A DNA stretch of 47,839 bases from Mariniblastus sp. GTDB lineage: Bacteria; Planctomycetota; Planctomycetia; Pirellulales; Pirellulaceae. Position numbers and translations under genes: made by a program. Below are positions 1 to 9,187 of the stretch, in pieces. Numbering within the stretch: position 1 is the first letter of the stretch; each line of letters opens with the position of its first letter. A model generated the notes under the pieces. The model was not told the origin of the DNA. It saw nothing but the letters and a program-made list of their open reading frames with translations, and searched no databases. The stretch covers positions 1-47,839 of the forward strand of contig JAPKBL010000028.1 in the NCBI GenBank assembly GCA_028823415.1, written 5' to 3'.

Positions 1-279
1 ACTGGCTTCCTCCACTGGATTCCTCCACTGACTGGTCGAAAATCCTCACGGCTCTGGAATCGTCAGAATTCTGAAGCGGGAATTTTTCCGACAACGAACT
101 CCGGCATGGTTGGCTAAGAACGAGGCTTTCTAATTTCCCACCCTAAGCGTTATTGCCAGTAGGTCGAATTTGACATTATTACCAATTTGATAGTTCTCGT
201 GGGCGGATTTAATTGACGTTCCCTCTCGATAGGATAAAAATGGTTTCCTGAGATATTCCTAGAACTATTAGGGTGCCCG
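1..279. other. Window edge and upstream region of the first sulfatase
   Basis: No gene can be assigned. Two plus-strand frames are open from the window edge, one to a TAA at 115-117 and one to a TGA at 72-74. Either could be the last codons of an upstream gene, but both are too short to judge. The 11-nt direct repeat TTCCTCCACTG occurs at 7-17 and 20-30. The AT-rich stretch from about 170 to 270 presumably carries the promoter of the sulfatase gene; I could not pick a convincing -35/-10 pair. Confidence 0.3.
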
Positions 280-1830
280 ATGAAATTTAGAATGCTGCGC
301 AACACTTTCTGTCAATTCGTATTCATTTCGCTAGTGAGTCTTGTGTCTGTGTCGCAAGCCGATTCGGGTAGTTCCGATCCAGACTCTCCTAATCTTATTG
401 TGATCATGACCGATGAACATAATTTCAGGACGCTGGGGTGTTATCGAGATTTGATGCAAAAACGGCAGGCTTACATGTGGGGCCCAGCGGTAGTGGAAAC
501 TCCAAACATTGACTGGCTTGCGGATCAGGGGGCTTTGTGTACTAGTTTTTATGCCACTACCCCGGTGTGCAGTCCGTCGCGAGGTTCGCTTATTTCAGGC
601 CTCTATCCTCAGGCAACGCCGGTTGTGACCAACAGCGTTCCATTGAGTGATGATGTGGTGACTTTCGCTCATCTACTGGGCAAGGCAGGCTACAAAACGG
701 GCTACGCTGGGAAGTGGCACCTCGACGGTGGTGGTAAACCTCAATGGGCTCCGCAACGGAAATTTGGTTTCCAAGACAATCGGTTCATGTTCAACCGAGG
801 GCATTGGAAGAATCTGAAAATTGACGCCAGTGGTCCCAAGGTCGGGTCCTTGTCAAAAAATCGGCCGTCGTATGCGGTGGGAGACGCGGATGAAAAAACG
901 TTTACCACTGATTTCTTAATGGACCGGACACTTGAGTTTATTGACGCCAATCAATCGGTTCCGTTTTGTTACATGCTAAGTCTTCCGGATCCCCATGGCC
1001 CCGATACGGTTCGGGCGCCCTACGACACGATGTATGACGACCAGATCTATGAAAAACCAACCACCTTTGATGTTGACGACCGCGCAATTCCTGAATGGGG
1101 CGAGCCCGCCCAGAAATCAGGATTCGGTCAAAGTAAATATTACGGAATGGTGAAGTGTATTGATGACAATATTGGTCGATTGATTAAGAAATTAACCGAC
1201 GATGGGATTCTCGAAAACACCATGATCGTTTTTACCGCCGATCATGGTGACCTCAGAGGCGAGCATCATCGCCAGAATAAAGGCGTACCATGGGAAGGGT
1301 CGGCGAGAGTTCCGTTTCTCGTCTATTACCCGTCAAAAATTAAACCGAACACCGTTGTTAACCAGGCTTTAACCAGCGTCGACTTTTGCCCAACGTTATT
1401 CTCATTATTAGAGAAGGAAGTCGATGTGGAATTCCACGGTCGGGACTTTTCAAAGTTATTGACACAAGACGCAGCGGTGGACGATTGGGATGATGTGGCA
1501 TTTGCCAGAGGAACCGGTGACATGGCTGGTTGGTTGATGGCAGTTTCGGATAGTCACAAGCTGGTCGTTGCCTCCAGTGATCGACCGTGGTTTTTCGACC
1601 TTAAGCGAGACCCTGACGAGATGATTAATATGTTAGATAATCCGGCGTACCACGAGATTGCTCGTAAGTTAGCAATCAAGCTTAAAGAATATGGGGTTAA
1701 GTATGCCGATCCGCGAATGGAATCTCCCCGAATCAAGGCTGATCTTGGCTGGCTGATTGACGGAAAGGGGCCGTATGTTGCTCCCCGTGTAAACTTGCAG
1801 GACAAAAAGAGAAAGAGCAAGAAAAACTGA
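280..1830 (+). CDS. Secreted sulfatase (formylglycine-dependent, S1 family)
   Basis: This is a type I sulfatase of 516 aa, expected to hydrolyse sulfate esters on an exported polysaccharide or small sulfated substrate. The N-terminus has a hydrophobic signal peptide ending near residue 27 (SVSQA-DSG). The first metal-binding segment reads IMTDEH (residues 42-47), with DE where many sulfatases have DD. The modification motif CSPSR lies at 97-101, so Cys97 should be converted to formylglycine by an FGE-type enzyme. The motifs GKWH and ADHGD, which hold further catalytic and metal residues, follow. The length suits the family. The next gene starts 65 bp downstream on the same strand and is probably co-transcribed. 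An in-frame ATG also exists at residue 5. The substrate cannot be read from the sequence; choline-sulfatase and glycan-sulfatase activities are both possible. Confidence 0.93.
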   Translation: MKFRMLRNTFCQFVFISLVSLVSVSQADSGSSDPDSPNLIVIMTDEHNFRTLGCYRDLMQKRQAYMWGPAVVETPNIDWLADQGALCTSFYATTPVCSPSRGSLISGLYPQATPVVTNSVPLSDDVVTFAHLLGKAGYKTGYAGKWHLDGGGKPQWAPQRKFGFQDNRFMFNRGHWKNLKIDASGPKVGSLSKNRPSYAVGDADEKTFTTDFLMDRTLEFIDANQSVPFCYMLSLPDPHGPDTVRAPYDTMYDDQIYEKPTTFDVDDRAIPEWGEPAQKSGFGQSKYYGMVKCIDDNIGRLIKKLTDDGILENTMIVFTADHGDLRGEHHRQNKGVPWEGSARVPFLVYYPSKIKPNTVVNQALTSVDFCPTLFSLLEKEVDVEFHGRDFSKLLTQDAAVDDWDDVAFARGTGDMAGWLMAVSDSHKLVVASSDRPWFFDLKRDPDEMINMLDNPAYHEIARKLAIKLKEYGVKYADPRMESPRIKADLGWLIDGKGPYVAPRVNLQDKKRKSKKN

Positions 1831-1895
1831 ATTGCTCTCTTTTAAATTTTGGTCTGATGACAACGCGCGAAGAACGGAAACCGCAAGGAATTGAA

Positions 1896-3068
1896 ATGAA
1901 TTTAAGAACCAGAGTCCCGAAACTGAAATTTAGTCTGACTCTCATGTTGGCGTTGATGATTTGGTCTCCGTATACATTTACGACTGCCAGTGGTCAGGAA
2001 AGTGAGGCAGACGAAGTGCCCCCAATCAAGATGCCGAGACTGGGCGAAGCATTGACCGCGGACCAGGTCGAATCATTTGCTCGACTCGCGCTAAAAAATA
2101 TTCAAACGGAGTATCCTAATAAACCTGGCAACATCGTTGTCGATGCTGAATCCGTTCGGACGCCTCAGGAAATGCATCCGGCGTTTTATGGATGCTTCGA
2201 TTGGCACAGTAGTGTCCATGGTCACTGGATGTTGATTCGGTTGCTGCGTCTCTATCCCAACGGAAGCCTTGAATCTGAAATTCGCGAGAAATTAAATCAA
2301 AATTTGAGCGCGAAAAACCTTGCAGGAGAACTGCAATATTTTGAAGAGGAACAACACAAGACGTTTGAACGTACCTACGGTTGGGCTTGGTACCTTCGGA
2401 TGGCCGATGAACTCGAGGGTTGGGAGGACGAAGATGGAAAGCGTTGGCGTGAGAATCTTCGAGGTTTGGAAAAACTTTTGGTGAAGCGGACTCTGGACTA
2501 TTTGCCGAAATTGTCGTTTCCGATTCGCACGGGTCTGCATGGCGACACAGGTTTTGCGTTGGCACAGATACTGGATTACTCGCGTAAGCTAAACAATTCT
2601 GAGTTAGAAGAACTGATTGTTAAGCGTTCGCGAGATTACTATCTCAATGATGTCAAATATCCAACCATGTATGAGCCTTCTGGGCAAGACTTTTTCTCTT
2701 CGTGTTTAAATGAGGCTGATCTAATGCGGCGAGTGCTCTCGCCCAAAGAGTTTGTGGAGTGGTTCGATAAGTTCCTGCCGACCTTAAAGGACGGTGACGG
2801 CGGAAATTTAATGATTCCCGTTGAAGTCAGCGACACCAAAGACGGCTATATCGTTCACCTTGCTGGGTTAAACCTGAATCGTGGATGGTGTATGCAGGGA
2901 ATTGCATCCAGTTTGCCGGTGGGTGATCCACGCGTGGATTTGCTGAACGGCTCGGCAGTTGATCACGCCTCGATGGGGTATAAATATGTGTTTAGCGGAA
3001 ACTATGAAGGGGATCATTGGCTTGCGACGTTTGCGATTTACCTCCAGACCAATGTTGCCAAGAAATAG
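1896..3068 (+). CDS. DUF2891 family secreted protein
   Basis: This 390-aa exported protein belongs to the DUF2891 family, recognised by the block HPAFYGCFDWHSSVHGHWM followed by LLRLYP. The family is predicted to form an alpha/alpha barrel like many glycan-active enzymes, but no activity is established to my knowledge. I chose the ATG at 1896 because AAGGAA lies 5 nt before it and a signal peptide starts there (hydrophobic stretch, then TTASGQ). An in-frame ATG at 1857 would add 13 charged residues ahead of the signal peptide and is less likely. Further histidine- and tryptophan-rich segments (LHGDTGFALAQ, GNYEGDHWLATFA) look like active-site material. It sits directly downstream of a sulfatase, which suggests a role in handling the same substrate; that link is inferred from position only. 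Confidence 0.85.
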   Translation: MNLRTRVPKLKFSLTLMLALMIWSPYTFTTASGQESEADEVPPIKMPRLGEALTADQVESFARLALKNIQTEYPNKPGNIVVDAESVRTPQEMHPAFYGCFDWHSSVHGHWMLIRLLRLYPNGSLESEIREKLNQNLSAKNLAGELQYFEEEQHKTFERTYGWAWYLRMADELEGWEDEDGKRWRENLRGLEKLLVKRTLDYLPKLSFPIRTGLHGDTGFALAQILDYSRKLNNSELEELIVKRSRDYYLNDVKYPTMYEPSGQDFFSSCLNEADLMRRVLSPKEFVEWFDKFLPTLKDGDGGNLMIPVEVSDTKDGYIVHLAGLNLNRGWCMQGIASSLPVGDPRVDLLNGSAVDHASMGYKYVFSGNYEGDHWLATFAIYLQTNVAKK

Positions 3069-3264
3069 AGCCAACGATTGGGTAATGTATTCGATTTAAC
3101 CAATCTGGGTTGACCTTAACCCTCGCCAAAACGATTGAAATATTTGTGGGACACATAGACCGCCAGATGATTGCCCCTATAATTTATGATCATTAAAAAT
3201 CAAAACTTCGCGGTCATTCTTTCGATGTCGTCTGTCTGCTTGCGAAACAAAAAGGGAGACTGTG

Positions 3265-4164
3265 ATGGTTCGTATTAATAACAGCGTAGCAAGAGTATCG
3301 TTTGCGGTGCTTACTTCCTTCGCGTCGGTTCTCTGTATGTCATGCGAGCTTTTCGCTCAGGACGCTTCTGCGGTTCCTGGGTTTGCCCCGACAGCGACTG
3401 TGCAGGATGAGGGGTCTTTGACTGAGAAGGCGAGTTTCCTGATCGGTTATCAAATGATGGCCAACATGAAAAGTCAATCCGGTGGCGATATCAACATGGC
3501 AGAGTTGGTCAAGGGAATGACGGCCGCCAACGCTGGTGAGGACTTTGACAGCTTTATTGCCGGTTATCAGGTGATGACCAATTTTAAGAACCGAGGATTC
3601 GGTTTGAAGATTGAGAAAATCATTGAGGGTTGCGCGGCGTCGGTGGGTGGCAAACCGGTTGGGATTTCTACTCAAGATCAAGAATCTTTAATGCAGGCTT
3701 TTCAAAAACTCGTTCAGCAGCGAGAGATTGAGAAAATGAAGAAGGTCGCGACTGAAAACGTCGCAATCGCCGAAGCGTATATGAAGAAAAATGCGGCTAG
3801 TAACCCGAACGTTAAAAGTCTGCCAACCGGTATCCAGTACGAAATCTTGACCGAAGGGACAGGCCCAAAGCCAGCTGCTACGGATCAAGTGAAAGTCGAT
3901 TATCACGGAACCTTTTTAGATGGAACCGTCTTTGATTCTTCGACCGCGCCGCCATCAGGACGTCCTGCTGAGCCAGCGACGTTTCTCGTTAACGGTGTAG
4001 TGCCCGGTTTTTCTGCTGCTCTTCAAAATATGAAAGTGGGCGGGAAGTGGCGAGTCGTGATTCCTGGCGATCAGGGGTATGGCGTTCAAGGTGGCGCTGG
4101 CGGACTTATTGGCCCCAATCAAGCGTTGATCTTCGAAATTTCGTTGTTAGAAATTTTAAAATAA
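3265..4164 (+). CDS. FKBP-type peptidyl-prolyl cis-trans isomerase, secreted (Mip/FkpA-like)
   Basis: This peptidyl-prolyl isomerase probably helps folding outside the cytoplasm. Residues 1 to about 33 form a signal peptide (ending SCELFAQ). The middle section has helical repeats starting TEKASFLIGYQMM, like the FKBP_N dimerisation domain, with a charged helix REIEKMKKVATENV. The last ~110 residues are an FKBP domain with VDYHGTFLDGTVFDSS, a VPGF segment, GGKWRVVIPGDQGYG and a final IFEISLLEI strand. The frame opens with GTG at 3262, but ATG at 3265 is better placed behind AAAGGGAG (3251-3258). It is followed by a clear intrinsic terminator and preceded by about 195 bp of non-coding DNA, so it is probably a single-gene unit. 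The Mip/FkpA-like architecture is clear; client proteins are unknown. Confidence 0.92.
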   Translation: MVRINNSVARVSFAVLTSFASVLCMSCELFAQDASAVPGFAPTATVQDEGSLTEKASFLIGYQMMANMKSQSGGDINMAELVKGMTAANAGEDFDSFIAGYQVMTNFKNRGFGLKIEKIIEGCAASVGGKPVGISTQDQESLMQAFQKLVQQREIEKMKKVATENVAIAEAYMKKNAASNPNVKSLPTGIQYEILTEGTGPKPAATDQVKVDYHGTFLDGTVFDSSTAPPSGRPAEPATFLVNGVVPGFSAALQNMKVGGKWRVVIPGDQGYGVQGGAGGLIGPNQALIFEISLLEILK

Positions 4165-4234
4165 TTCCGCGGTTCAACTTGTTTAAAAACGGGCAAATTT
4201 TCAATTCTTGAATTGGTCACCCTCAATAAATTAG

Positions 4235-4268
4235 TCTCACAGTCGTATCGGCTGTGAGATTTTTTTTT
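4235..4268 (+). terminator. Rho-independent terminator after the FKBP gene
   Basis: An 8-bp perfect stem, TCTCACAG (4235-4242) with CTGTGAGA (4252-4259), surrounds a 9-nt loop. It is followed by an uninterrupted run of nine T from 4260 to 4268. It lies about 70 bp after the FKBP stop codon and just before the epimerase gene, so it separates the two transcription units. Confidence 0.9.
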
Positions 4269-4306
4269 CATTTGTGAATGAATTATTACAACGGGATTTT
4301 TGCATT

Positions 4307-5209
4307 ATGAAAGTTGCTGTGACCGGTGCGACGGGGTTTGTGGGTAGCGCTTTATTAAGTCGTTTTCAGAGTGTCGGAATTCAAGCGAGGTGCTGGACCC
4401 GCGGCAATTTTTCAAACGAGCAATCTGGCACAACAGGCGTGGAATGGATCCGCGGGTGTTTGACAGACAGGGACTCTGCAGAAAAACTTGTTCAGGGGTG
4501 CGACGCGGTCGTCCATGCGGGTTTATCGAGATCAAGTCAATCGTTCCAAACCATTGAGTCGGATGTTGTCGAATATGCCCGAGTGAATATTCTGGGCACC
4601 CTTGAATTAATTGAGTCTGCCATTGCTGCGGGAGTAAATCGATTTGTATTCGTTTCTACTTGTGCTGTTCACGATCATATTTTATCCGATCGGCCACTCG
4701 ATGAAGCCCATCCACTGTGGGCGAATACCCATTACGGGGCGCAGAAGGCCGCGATTGAAAAATTCGTCCACAGTTACGGTCTAGGTAACGGTTTTCCCAT
4801 ATGTGCGATTCGGCCGACCGGGATTTACGGTCTTGCGCAACCGTTAAAGAACTCGAAGTGGTTTGAACTGATACAAAGGGTGGTCAGGGGAGAGGATGTT
4901 CAGGTTCAGGGTGGCGGGAAAGAAGTTCATGTCGACGATGTTGCACGGGCGATTGAGTTGTTGTTAAGGGCCGATGGAGTAGCAGGTCATTCGTATTCCT
5001 GCTGCGACCGGTATATTTCCGAGTATGACGTGGCGAATATAGCAAAACAAATTTCCGACAGTCCAAGTTTGATCGTCGGAGATCAAAAACGGCCAAAACA
5101 CGAAATTGACGTTACCAAGATTAAGAAAATCGGAATGGAATTCGGGGGGGCGGACCAGTTGTCTGCAACGGTTGAATCAATCGTGAAGCAAATCCGGTTG
5201 AGTGAATAG
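4307..5209 (+). CDS. NAD(P)-dependent epimerase/dehydratase (extended SDR)
   Basis: This 300-aa extended short-chain dehydrogenase/reductase begins with the Rossmann motif TGATGFVG right after the start. It carries the STCAV strand and the catalytic Tyr-x-x-x-Lys as YGAQK. Later segments (RPTGIYG, QVQGGGKEVHVDDVARAI) are typical of sugar-nucleotide epimerases and related reductases. I chose ATG 4307 because the dinucleotide-binding fold starts there. An upstream in-frame ATG at 4274 lies directly behind the terminator T-run and lacks a ribosome site. The gene stands alone between the FKBP terminator and a convergent minus-strand pair. The substrate cannot be predicted: a nucleotide sugar or a hydroxy/keto compound are both possible. 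Confidence 0.85.
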   Translation: MKVAVTGATGFVGSALLSRFQSVGIQARCWTRGNFSNEQSGTTGVEWIRGCLTDRDSAEKLVQGCDAVVHAGLSRSSQSFQTIESDVVEYARVNILGTLELIESAIAAGVNRFVFVSTCAVHDHILSDRPLDEAHPLWANTHYGAQKAAIEKFVHSYGLGNGFPICAIRPTGIYGLAQPLKNSKWFELIQRVVRGEDVQVQGGGKEVHVDDVARAIELLLRADGVAGHSYSCCDRYISEYDVANIAKQISDSPSLIVGDQKRPKHEIDVTKIKKIGMEFGGADQLSATVESIVKQIRLSE

Positions 5210-5287
5210 GTTTAAGCAAACCCATCTAGGCGAACAACACTAGTGAGCGGGTAGTGATAATTCTGTGCGTCTCGCAAGCGTGAGGTA

Positions 5288-5527
5288 TCAATGTTTGTTT
5301 TGACTATTTTTAGAAACGACTCTGAGGTAGAGTTTTTCAACCTTCTCGCGTGCCCAAGGTGTACGACGTAAAAATTTAAGGCTTGAATTAATAGAGGGTT
5401 CGTAGTTAAAGCAACGGATGTTGATTCGTAAACCTAAGGATTCCCAGCCTAGTGCCTCGACCAGCGTTTCGAGCATGTCTTTGAGTTTTACGCCGTGAAG
5501 CGGATTGTTGGGTTGTTCCTGGTTCAT
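5288..5527 (-). CDS. VF530-like (DUF2132) small protein, probable DNA-binding
   Basis: This 79-aa protein matches the VF530/DUF2132 family. The signature runs NNPLHGVKLKDMLETLVEAL, then GWESLG, INIRCFNYEPSINSSLKFLR and TPWAREKVEKLYL. Members are small helical proteins, structurally characterised and annotated as DNA-binding, without a clear physiological role. I chose the ATG at 5527; the frame extends to a TTG at 5557, but homologues begin close to the NPLHG block. It lies 98 bp downstream of the Nramp-like gene on the same strand, so co-transcription is possible. The protein is complete and shows no sign of decay. Confidence 0.85.
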   Translation of the reverse strand: MNQEQPNNPLHGVKLKDMLETLVEALGWESLGLRINIRCFNYEPSINSSLKFLRRTPWAREKVEKLYLRVVSKNSQNKH

Positions 5528-5625
5528 TGGTTCAATGCTTATTCTAAGTAAGGTCAATATTTTCTAGGTTGTCTGACAATATCGAATACTGTCCGAGTTG
5601 TCTTTGAGGAAAATACAATCAGAAT

Positions 5626-7044
5626 TTATGGTGCCGGATAGGTAAAGATTGCGTCCCAGGGAACGGCATCCCTGAGCGTCATTATGGCAACCGTCAGAAT
5701 CGCACCGGCGCTCGCCCACAAGGCTACGTCGTAAAATTTGGATGGGGTCAGTCGGGAATCTAATCGCCGGTACCGAAAAAACAACGCTGCGAAGACAACG
5801 AGAAGAAGAATAACGCCGGTGATAACACCGCCGATAATCACCATTTGGCCCGGTGCTTCGAAAAATAAGTAGAGGGCGGCCCAAGTGAGTGGAAAGATCC
5901 AGGCGATGATGCCAATTGCTTTTTTCCGGGAATTTTGATTGTGAAAATTGATCAATCCGATTTGCCCGAGCGCGTCGGCATAGAGTCGCGTCCACGCGGC
6001 TAAGGCGGCGAACATAGTGGAATACAACACAACCACTGCACCGACGACGAAAACGACTTTGGCACCCGGGCCGAGTGTTTGTGTGTACATTGTGCCTAAA
6101 ATCTCTATCAGGTTTTCACTTGTCGGGAGTGTTTCGGCTCGGTGTAAAATGGCAGCACCGAGTAAGTAAAACATAGAAGTCATCAGGGTGTAACAAACCA
6201 TAGCCAGGATCGCATCCCAGTACATTACACGAATCCATCCCTTGGCTCGCTGTTCCCACGCTTCTGTATTTTCGCGAGGGCCGGTGTAAGATGCGTACCC
6301 TTTTTCGATCAGCCAATAATTGTAGGCGAGTATTTCGTCCCCCCCTACCCCGGTAATTCCGAAGGCGCCAATGGCAATCAATAAGGTTGTTTGATCAGGC
6401 CAATTGGGAATGAGGCCGCTCGTGAATTCCGGTCCGGTGATCGCCGATGTGGTAGTTTGCAGCATGCCTAAGGAAGCTAAAGTGAAAACCAGAAAAATTG
6501 CAATCATGACCAAAGACGCTTTTTCTAAGATTGAATAATATCCCTTGAAAACGAGCATTGAGACCGAGAATGCGATAACAAGCGTCGTCAGGCACCGCTT
6601 GGAAAACATCCCATCGGATAAATTGGGTGCCAGTCCGGGGAACAACTGTTCGACCCCGAGCACCACTGCTCCGATGATTCCACCCAGCTGGAGAGTTTTG
6701 GTCAGCATAAGGACCAGCCAAAGCCAAATTGACCAATTTGCGGCGCCGAGTTTTGGTCCCGGTAATGAATTCAGCGCCTCCATGGTTGTCTCACCCGAAG
6801 AGATCGCGTGCTTGCCAAACTCGAGCTGAACCGCAACTTTAACGAGACAGCTAAAAATGATGAACCATAAAAGAGTGAAACCAGCCTTGGCTCCCATGAG
6901 GGTTGTGGCGATCAATTCGCCGGAACCTACGATCGAGGCTGAAAGAACAAAGCCGGGTCCCAAATGCCGAAGACTAGCGGCAAACGTCTCCGGGGGGGCA
7001 AGGATTCCGCTTGAGCGTCGAAGGTAGGGATCTTGGTCGGTCAT
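5626..7044 (-). CDS. Divergent Nramp-family transporter
   Basis: This is a roughly 472-aa polytopic inner-membrane protein with the Nramp (LeuT-like) fold. The first helix reads LGPGFVLSASIVGSGELIAT and is followed by GAKAGFTLLW, matching the GPAF...AGASFGYQLLW pattern of MntH. In that alignment the metal-binding DPGN of TM1 is replaced by GSGE (residues 40-43). The Met-Pro-His of TM6 is also missing; the corresponding segment reads GAFGITGVGGDEILAYNYW. The usual Mn/Fe selectivity ligands are therefore lost, and the cargo may differ from Mn2+ or Fe2+. I chose ATG 7044 (MTDQDPYLRR). The frame extends to 7212, but that start would overlap the divergent gene at 7193, and the extra 56 residues are not transporter-like. 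The fold is secure, the substrate is not. Confidence 0.88.
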   Translation of the reverse strand: MTDQDPYLRRSSGILAPPETFAASLRHLGPGFVLSASIVGSGELIATTLMGAKAGFTLLWFIIFSCLVKVAVQLEFGKHAISSGETTMEALNSLPGPKLGAANWSIWLWLVLMLTKTLQLGGIIGAVVLGVEQLFPGLAPNLSDGMFSKRCLTTLVIAFSVSMLVFKGYYSILEKASLVMIAIFLVFTLASLGMLQTTTSAITGPEFTSGLIPNWPDQTTLLIAIGAFGITGVGGDEILAYNYWLIEKGYASYTGPRENTEAWEQRAKGWIRVMYWDAILAMVCYTLMTSMFYLLGAAILHRAETLPTSENLIEILGTMYTQTLGPGAKVVFVVGAVVVLYSTMFAALAAWTRLYADALGQIGLINFHNQNSRKKAIGIIAWIFPLTWAALYLFFEAPGQMVIIGGVITGVILLLVVFAALFFRYRRLDSRLTPSKFYDVALWASAGAILTVAIMTLRDAVPWDAIFTYPAP

Positions 7045-7192
7045 GTTATTAGAACATTTTAAATGAAGATTTGACGGGTTGGCGATTTCCCGAACCGTCT
7101 GAATTAAAATCCCACCATTGAACAATGGTAACCAATCTTCTAATCTAACGGTTGGTAATAGACATCTGAACAACCCGAATTTTTGAACTTTT

Positions 7193-8638
7193 ATGCCAAA
7201 AGATTTCCTCAAAGGTACAGCTGACAGTTACGACGTTGTTGTTATCGGCAGCGGTCTCGGCGGGCTCACTTCAGCCAACATCTTGGCTCGTAATGGCCTC
7301 TCAGTGCTATTGCTGGAGCAGCATTATAAGCTGGGTGGATTGGCGACTTGGTTTAAACGACCCGGCGGACATGTTTTCGATATTTCCTTGCACGGGTTCC
7401 CTTATGGGATGGTCAAGAGTTGCCGGCGATACTGGTCTAAAGAAATCGCCGATTCGATCGTTCAGTTAGAGGGAGTCCGTTTTGATAATCCGATGTTTTC
7501 CTTGACGACTTCATTCGATAGAGATGATTTTACTCGCCTGCTGACTACTGATTTTGGAATTACAAAGGAAAATGTGGATCGTTTTTTTGATTCCGCACGC
7601 GGAATGAATTTTTATGACGACCAATCCAAAACGACTCGGCAATTATTCGATGAATTTTTCCCAGGCCGGGAAGACGTGATCCGCTTGTTGATGGAGCCGA
7701 TTACTTATGCCAACGGATCGACGCTTGAAGACCCAGCCATTACTTATGGAATTGTATTTTCAAATTTCATGTCCAAGGGTGTGTTCGTGTTTCAAGGTGG
7801 CACTGACAAACTCGTTAAATCGATGGAAAAGGAGTTGGTTGCGAGTGGTGTTGATGTCAGGATCAACTGCGACGTAGAAAAAATAAATGTGGGCAGCGGC
7901 GGTGTCGAGTCCGTGGTAGTCAATGGGAAGACCATCAAAACGTCAGCCGTGGTTTCCAATGCGAACCTGCGATCTACCATTTTTAATCTGGTTGGAGAGG
8001 ATAAATTCGACCGGGCTTTTGTTGAAGAGGCCAAAGAAGTAAGGCTCAACAACAGTAGCACTCAGGTCTACATGGCGATGGGTAACGATGACACTGTGCC
8101 TCGCGAAACTGGTGATTTGCTGTTTTCCAGTACAGCCGAGAGGTTTCAGACCGATCTTTTATTAGACCGGAATATCACAAGTAGAACATTTTCGTTTTAC
8201 TATCCCGATACGCGTCCAGAGGGTAAAGGGAGAACCTTGATCGTTTCCAGCACCAACGCCAACTATCATGACTGGGTTGGGATGTCGAAAGAAGAGTACG
8301 AGGCGAGTAAGGAAGACCTGGTAGAAACGACGCTCGATGCGCTTGAGAAATACGTTCCCAACGCCCGCGAAAGAATTGTCCACGCTGAGGCGGCCACGCC
8401 TGTGACGTTTGAACATTACACGAAACACCTTTCAGGCGCGAGCTTCGGTACGAAATTTGAAGGACTAATGGTCAGTCGCGCATTGCCGGATCAAATCAAC
8501 GGTTTGTACCACGCAGGCAGTTGCGGAATCATTATGTCGGGCTGGCTTGGGACTATTAATTACGGTGTTATCGTGGCCAACGATGTTATTAATCAATTGA
8601 GCAAAATGCCTGCCACGTCTCCGATCGCGTCGAGTTGA
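7193..8638 (+). CDS. CrtI/RetSat-like FAD-dependent oxidoreductase (first copy)
   Basis: This 481-aa flavoprotein belongs to the phytoene desaturase / carotenoid isomerase / retinol saturase superfamily. It opens with the FAD-binding motif [20 protein letters not shown] followed by [13 protein letters not shown]. It ends with the second FAD segment [17 protein letters not shown]. Such enzymes desaturate, saturate or isomerise long conjugated chains. FabZ starts 8 bp after its stop and a FabI-type reductase follows, with no phytoene synthase or other carotenoid gene nearby. That setting suggests it acts on an acyl chain or acyl-ACP product rather than on phytoene; this is inference. A paralogous enzyme lies at 30699-32087 beside ACP and FabF genes. 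The start is ATG, in a 148-bp divergent region shared with the Nramp-like gene. Confidence 0.85.
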   Translation: MPKDFLKGTADSYDVVVIGSGLGGLTSANILARNGLSVLLLEQHYKLGGLATWFKRPGGHVFDISLHGFPYGMVKSCRRYWSKEIADSIVQLEGVRFDNPMFSLTTSFDRDDFTRLLTTDFGITKENVDRFFDSARGMNFYDDQSKTTRQLFDEFFPGREDVIRLLMEPITYANGSTLEDPAITYGIVFSNFMSKGVFVFQGGTDKLVKSMEKELVASGVDVRINCDVEKINVGSGGVESVVVNGKTIKTSAVVSNANLRSTIFNLVGEDKFDRAFVEEAKEVRLNNSSTQVYMAMGNDDTVPRETGDLLFSSTAERFQTDLLLDRNITSRTFSFYYPDTRPEGKGRTLIVSSTNANYHDWVGMSKEEYEASKEDLVETTLDALEKYVPNARERIVHAEAATPVTFEHYTKHLSGASFGTKFEGLMVSRALPDQINGLYHAGSCGIIMSGWLGTINYGVIVANDVINQLSKMPATSPIASS

Positions 8639-8645
8639 AATTATT

Positions 8646-9086
8646 ATGAATCCCCATCCTAGCTTAGACAAAATTCACGCAGCGATTCCCCATCGGGCAC
8701 CCATGTTGCTAGTCGATGAGATCGTTTCTCAGGATACAGAATCAATTGTCTGTAAGAAGACGTTCCATAGCGATGAGTATTTTTTTCAGGGGCACTATCC
8801 GCAGCATCCACTTACTCCCGGGGTCATCCTTTGCGAGTCGGCGATTCAGTCGGGAGCTGTGTTGTTATCGGGAATTGTCGATGTTCTTGGTGGGGTGCCG
8901 GTTTTGACCCGCATGGGTGATGTTAAGTTCAAGCGAATGGTTCATCCTGGGGATACAATTGAGAATCATGTCAAGCTCGATGAAGTCGTATCGTCGGCCT
9001 ATTACATGACGGCTCAGATTAAATGCAGCGGAAAAATTGTCGCGAGATTGTCATTCACCTGCACGATCGCGAAGTCGGAGGGCTGA
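8646..9086 (+). CDS. fabZ: FabZ-like 3-hydroxyacyl-ACP dehydratase
   Basis: This 146-aa hotdog-fold dehydratase converts 3-hydroxyacyl-ACP to trans-2-enoyl-ACP. The FabZ signature is complete: HRAPMLLVDEI near the start, then FFQGHYPQHPLTPGVILCES. His50 (GHYP) and Glu64 (CES) occupy the catalytic positions. The length equals that of typical FabZ. It starts 8 nt after the upstream CrtI-like gene and is clearly in its operon. Housekeeping fabZ in many bacteria lies with lpx genes, which are absent here. A pathway-specific copy paired with the CrtI-like and FabI genes is therefore likely. Confidence 0.92.
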   Translation: MNPHPSLDKIHAAIPHRAPMLLVDEIVSQDTESIVCKKTFHSDEYFFQGHYPQHPLTPGVILCESAIQSGAVLLSGIVDVLGGVPVLTRMGDVKFKRMVHPGDTIENHVKLDEVVSSAYYMTAQIKCSGKIVARLSFTCTIAKSEG

Positions 9087-9187
9087 TACTGAGAACGCGA
9101 AATGGGAGGTTGGAGAGACACATCGCCGTGATAGTAGAGTTGAATTAGGCTCAGGGGCGAGAATTAATTTTTAGCGAGTGATAAGGT

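Noticed and set aside
1..117. Possible C-terminal end of an upstream gene
   Set aside because: Two frames are open from the edge, but 24 and 38 codons without a recognisable motif are not enough to call a gene.
2116..2565. 149-codon minus-strand frame inside the DUF2891 gene
   Set aside because: It lies wholly within the conserved core of a supported gene; composition is low in hydrophobic periodicity and no family is recognisable.
7045..7212. N-terminal extension of the Nramp-like protein to 7212
   Set aside because: The extension would overlap the divergent CrtI-like gene by 20 bp, and its 56 residues do not look like a transporter N-terminus.
7193..8638. Carotenoid biosynthesis cluster
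   Set aside because: CrtI-like enzymes are present twice, but no phytoene synthase, cyclase or isoprenoid gene is in the window, and both copies sit with fatty-acid-type genes.
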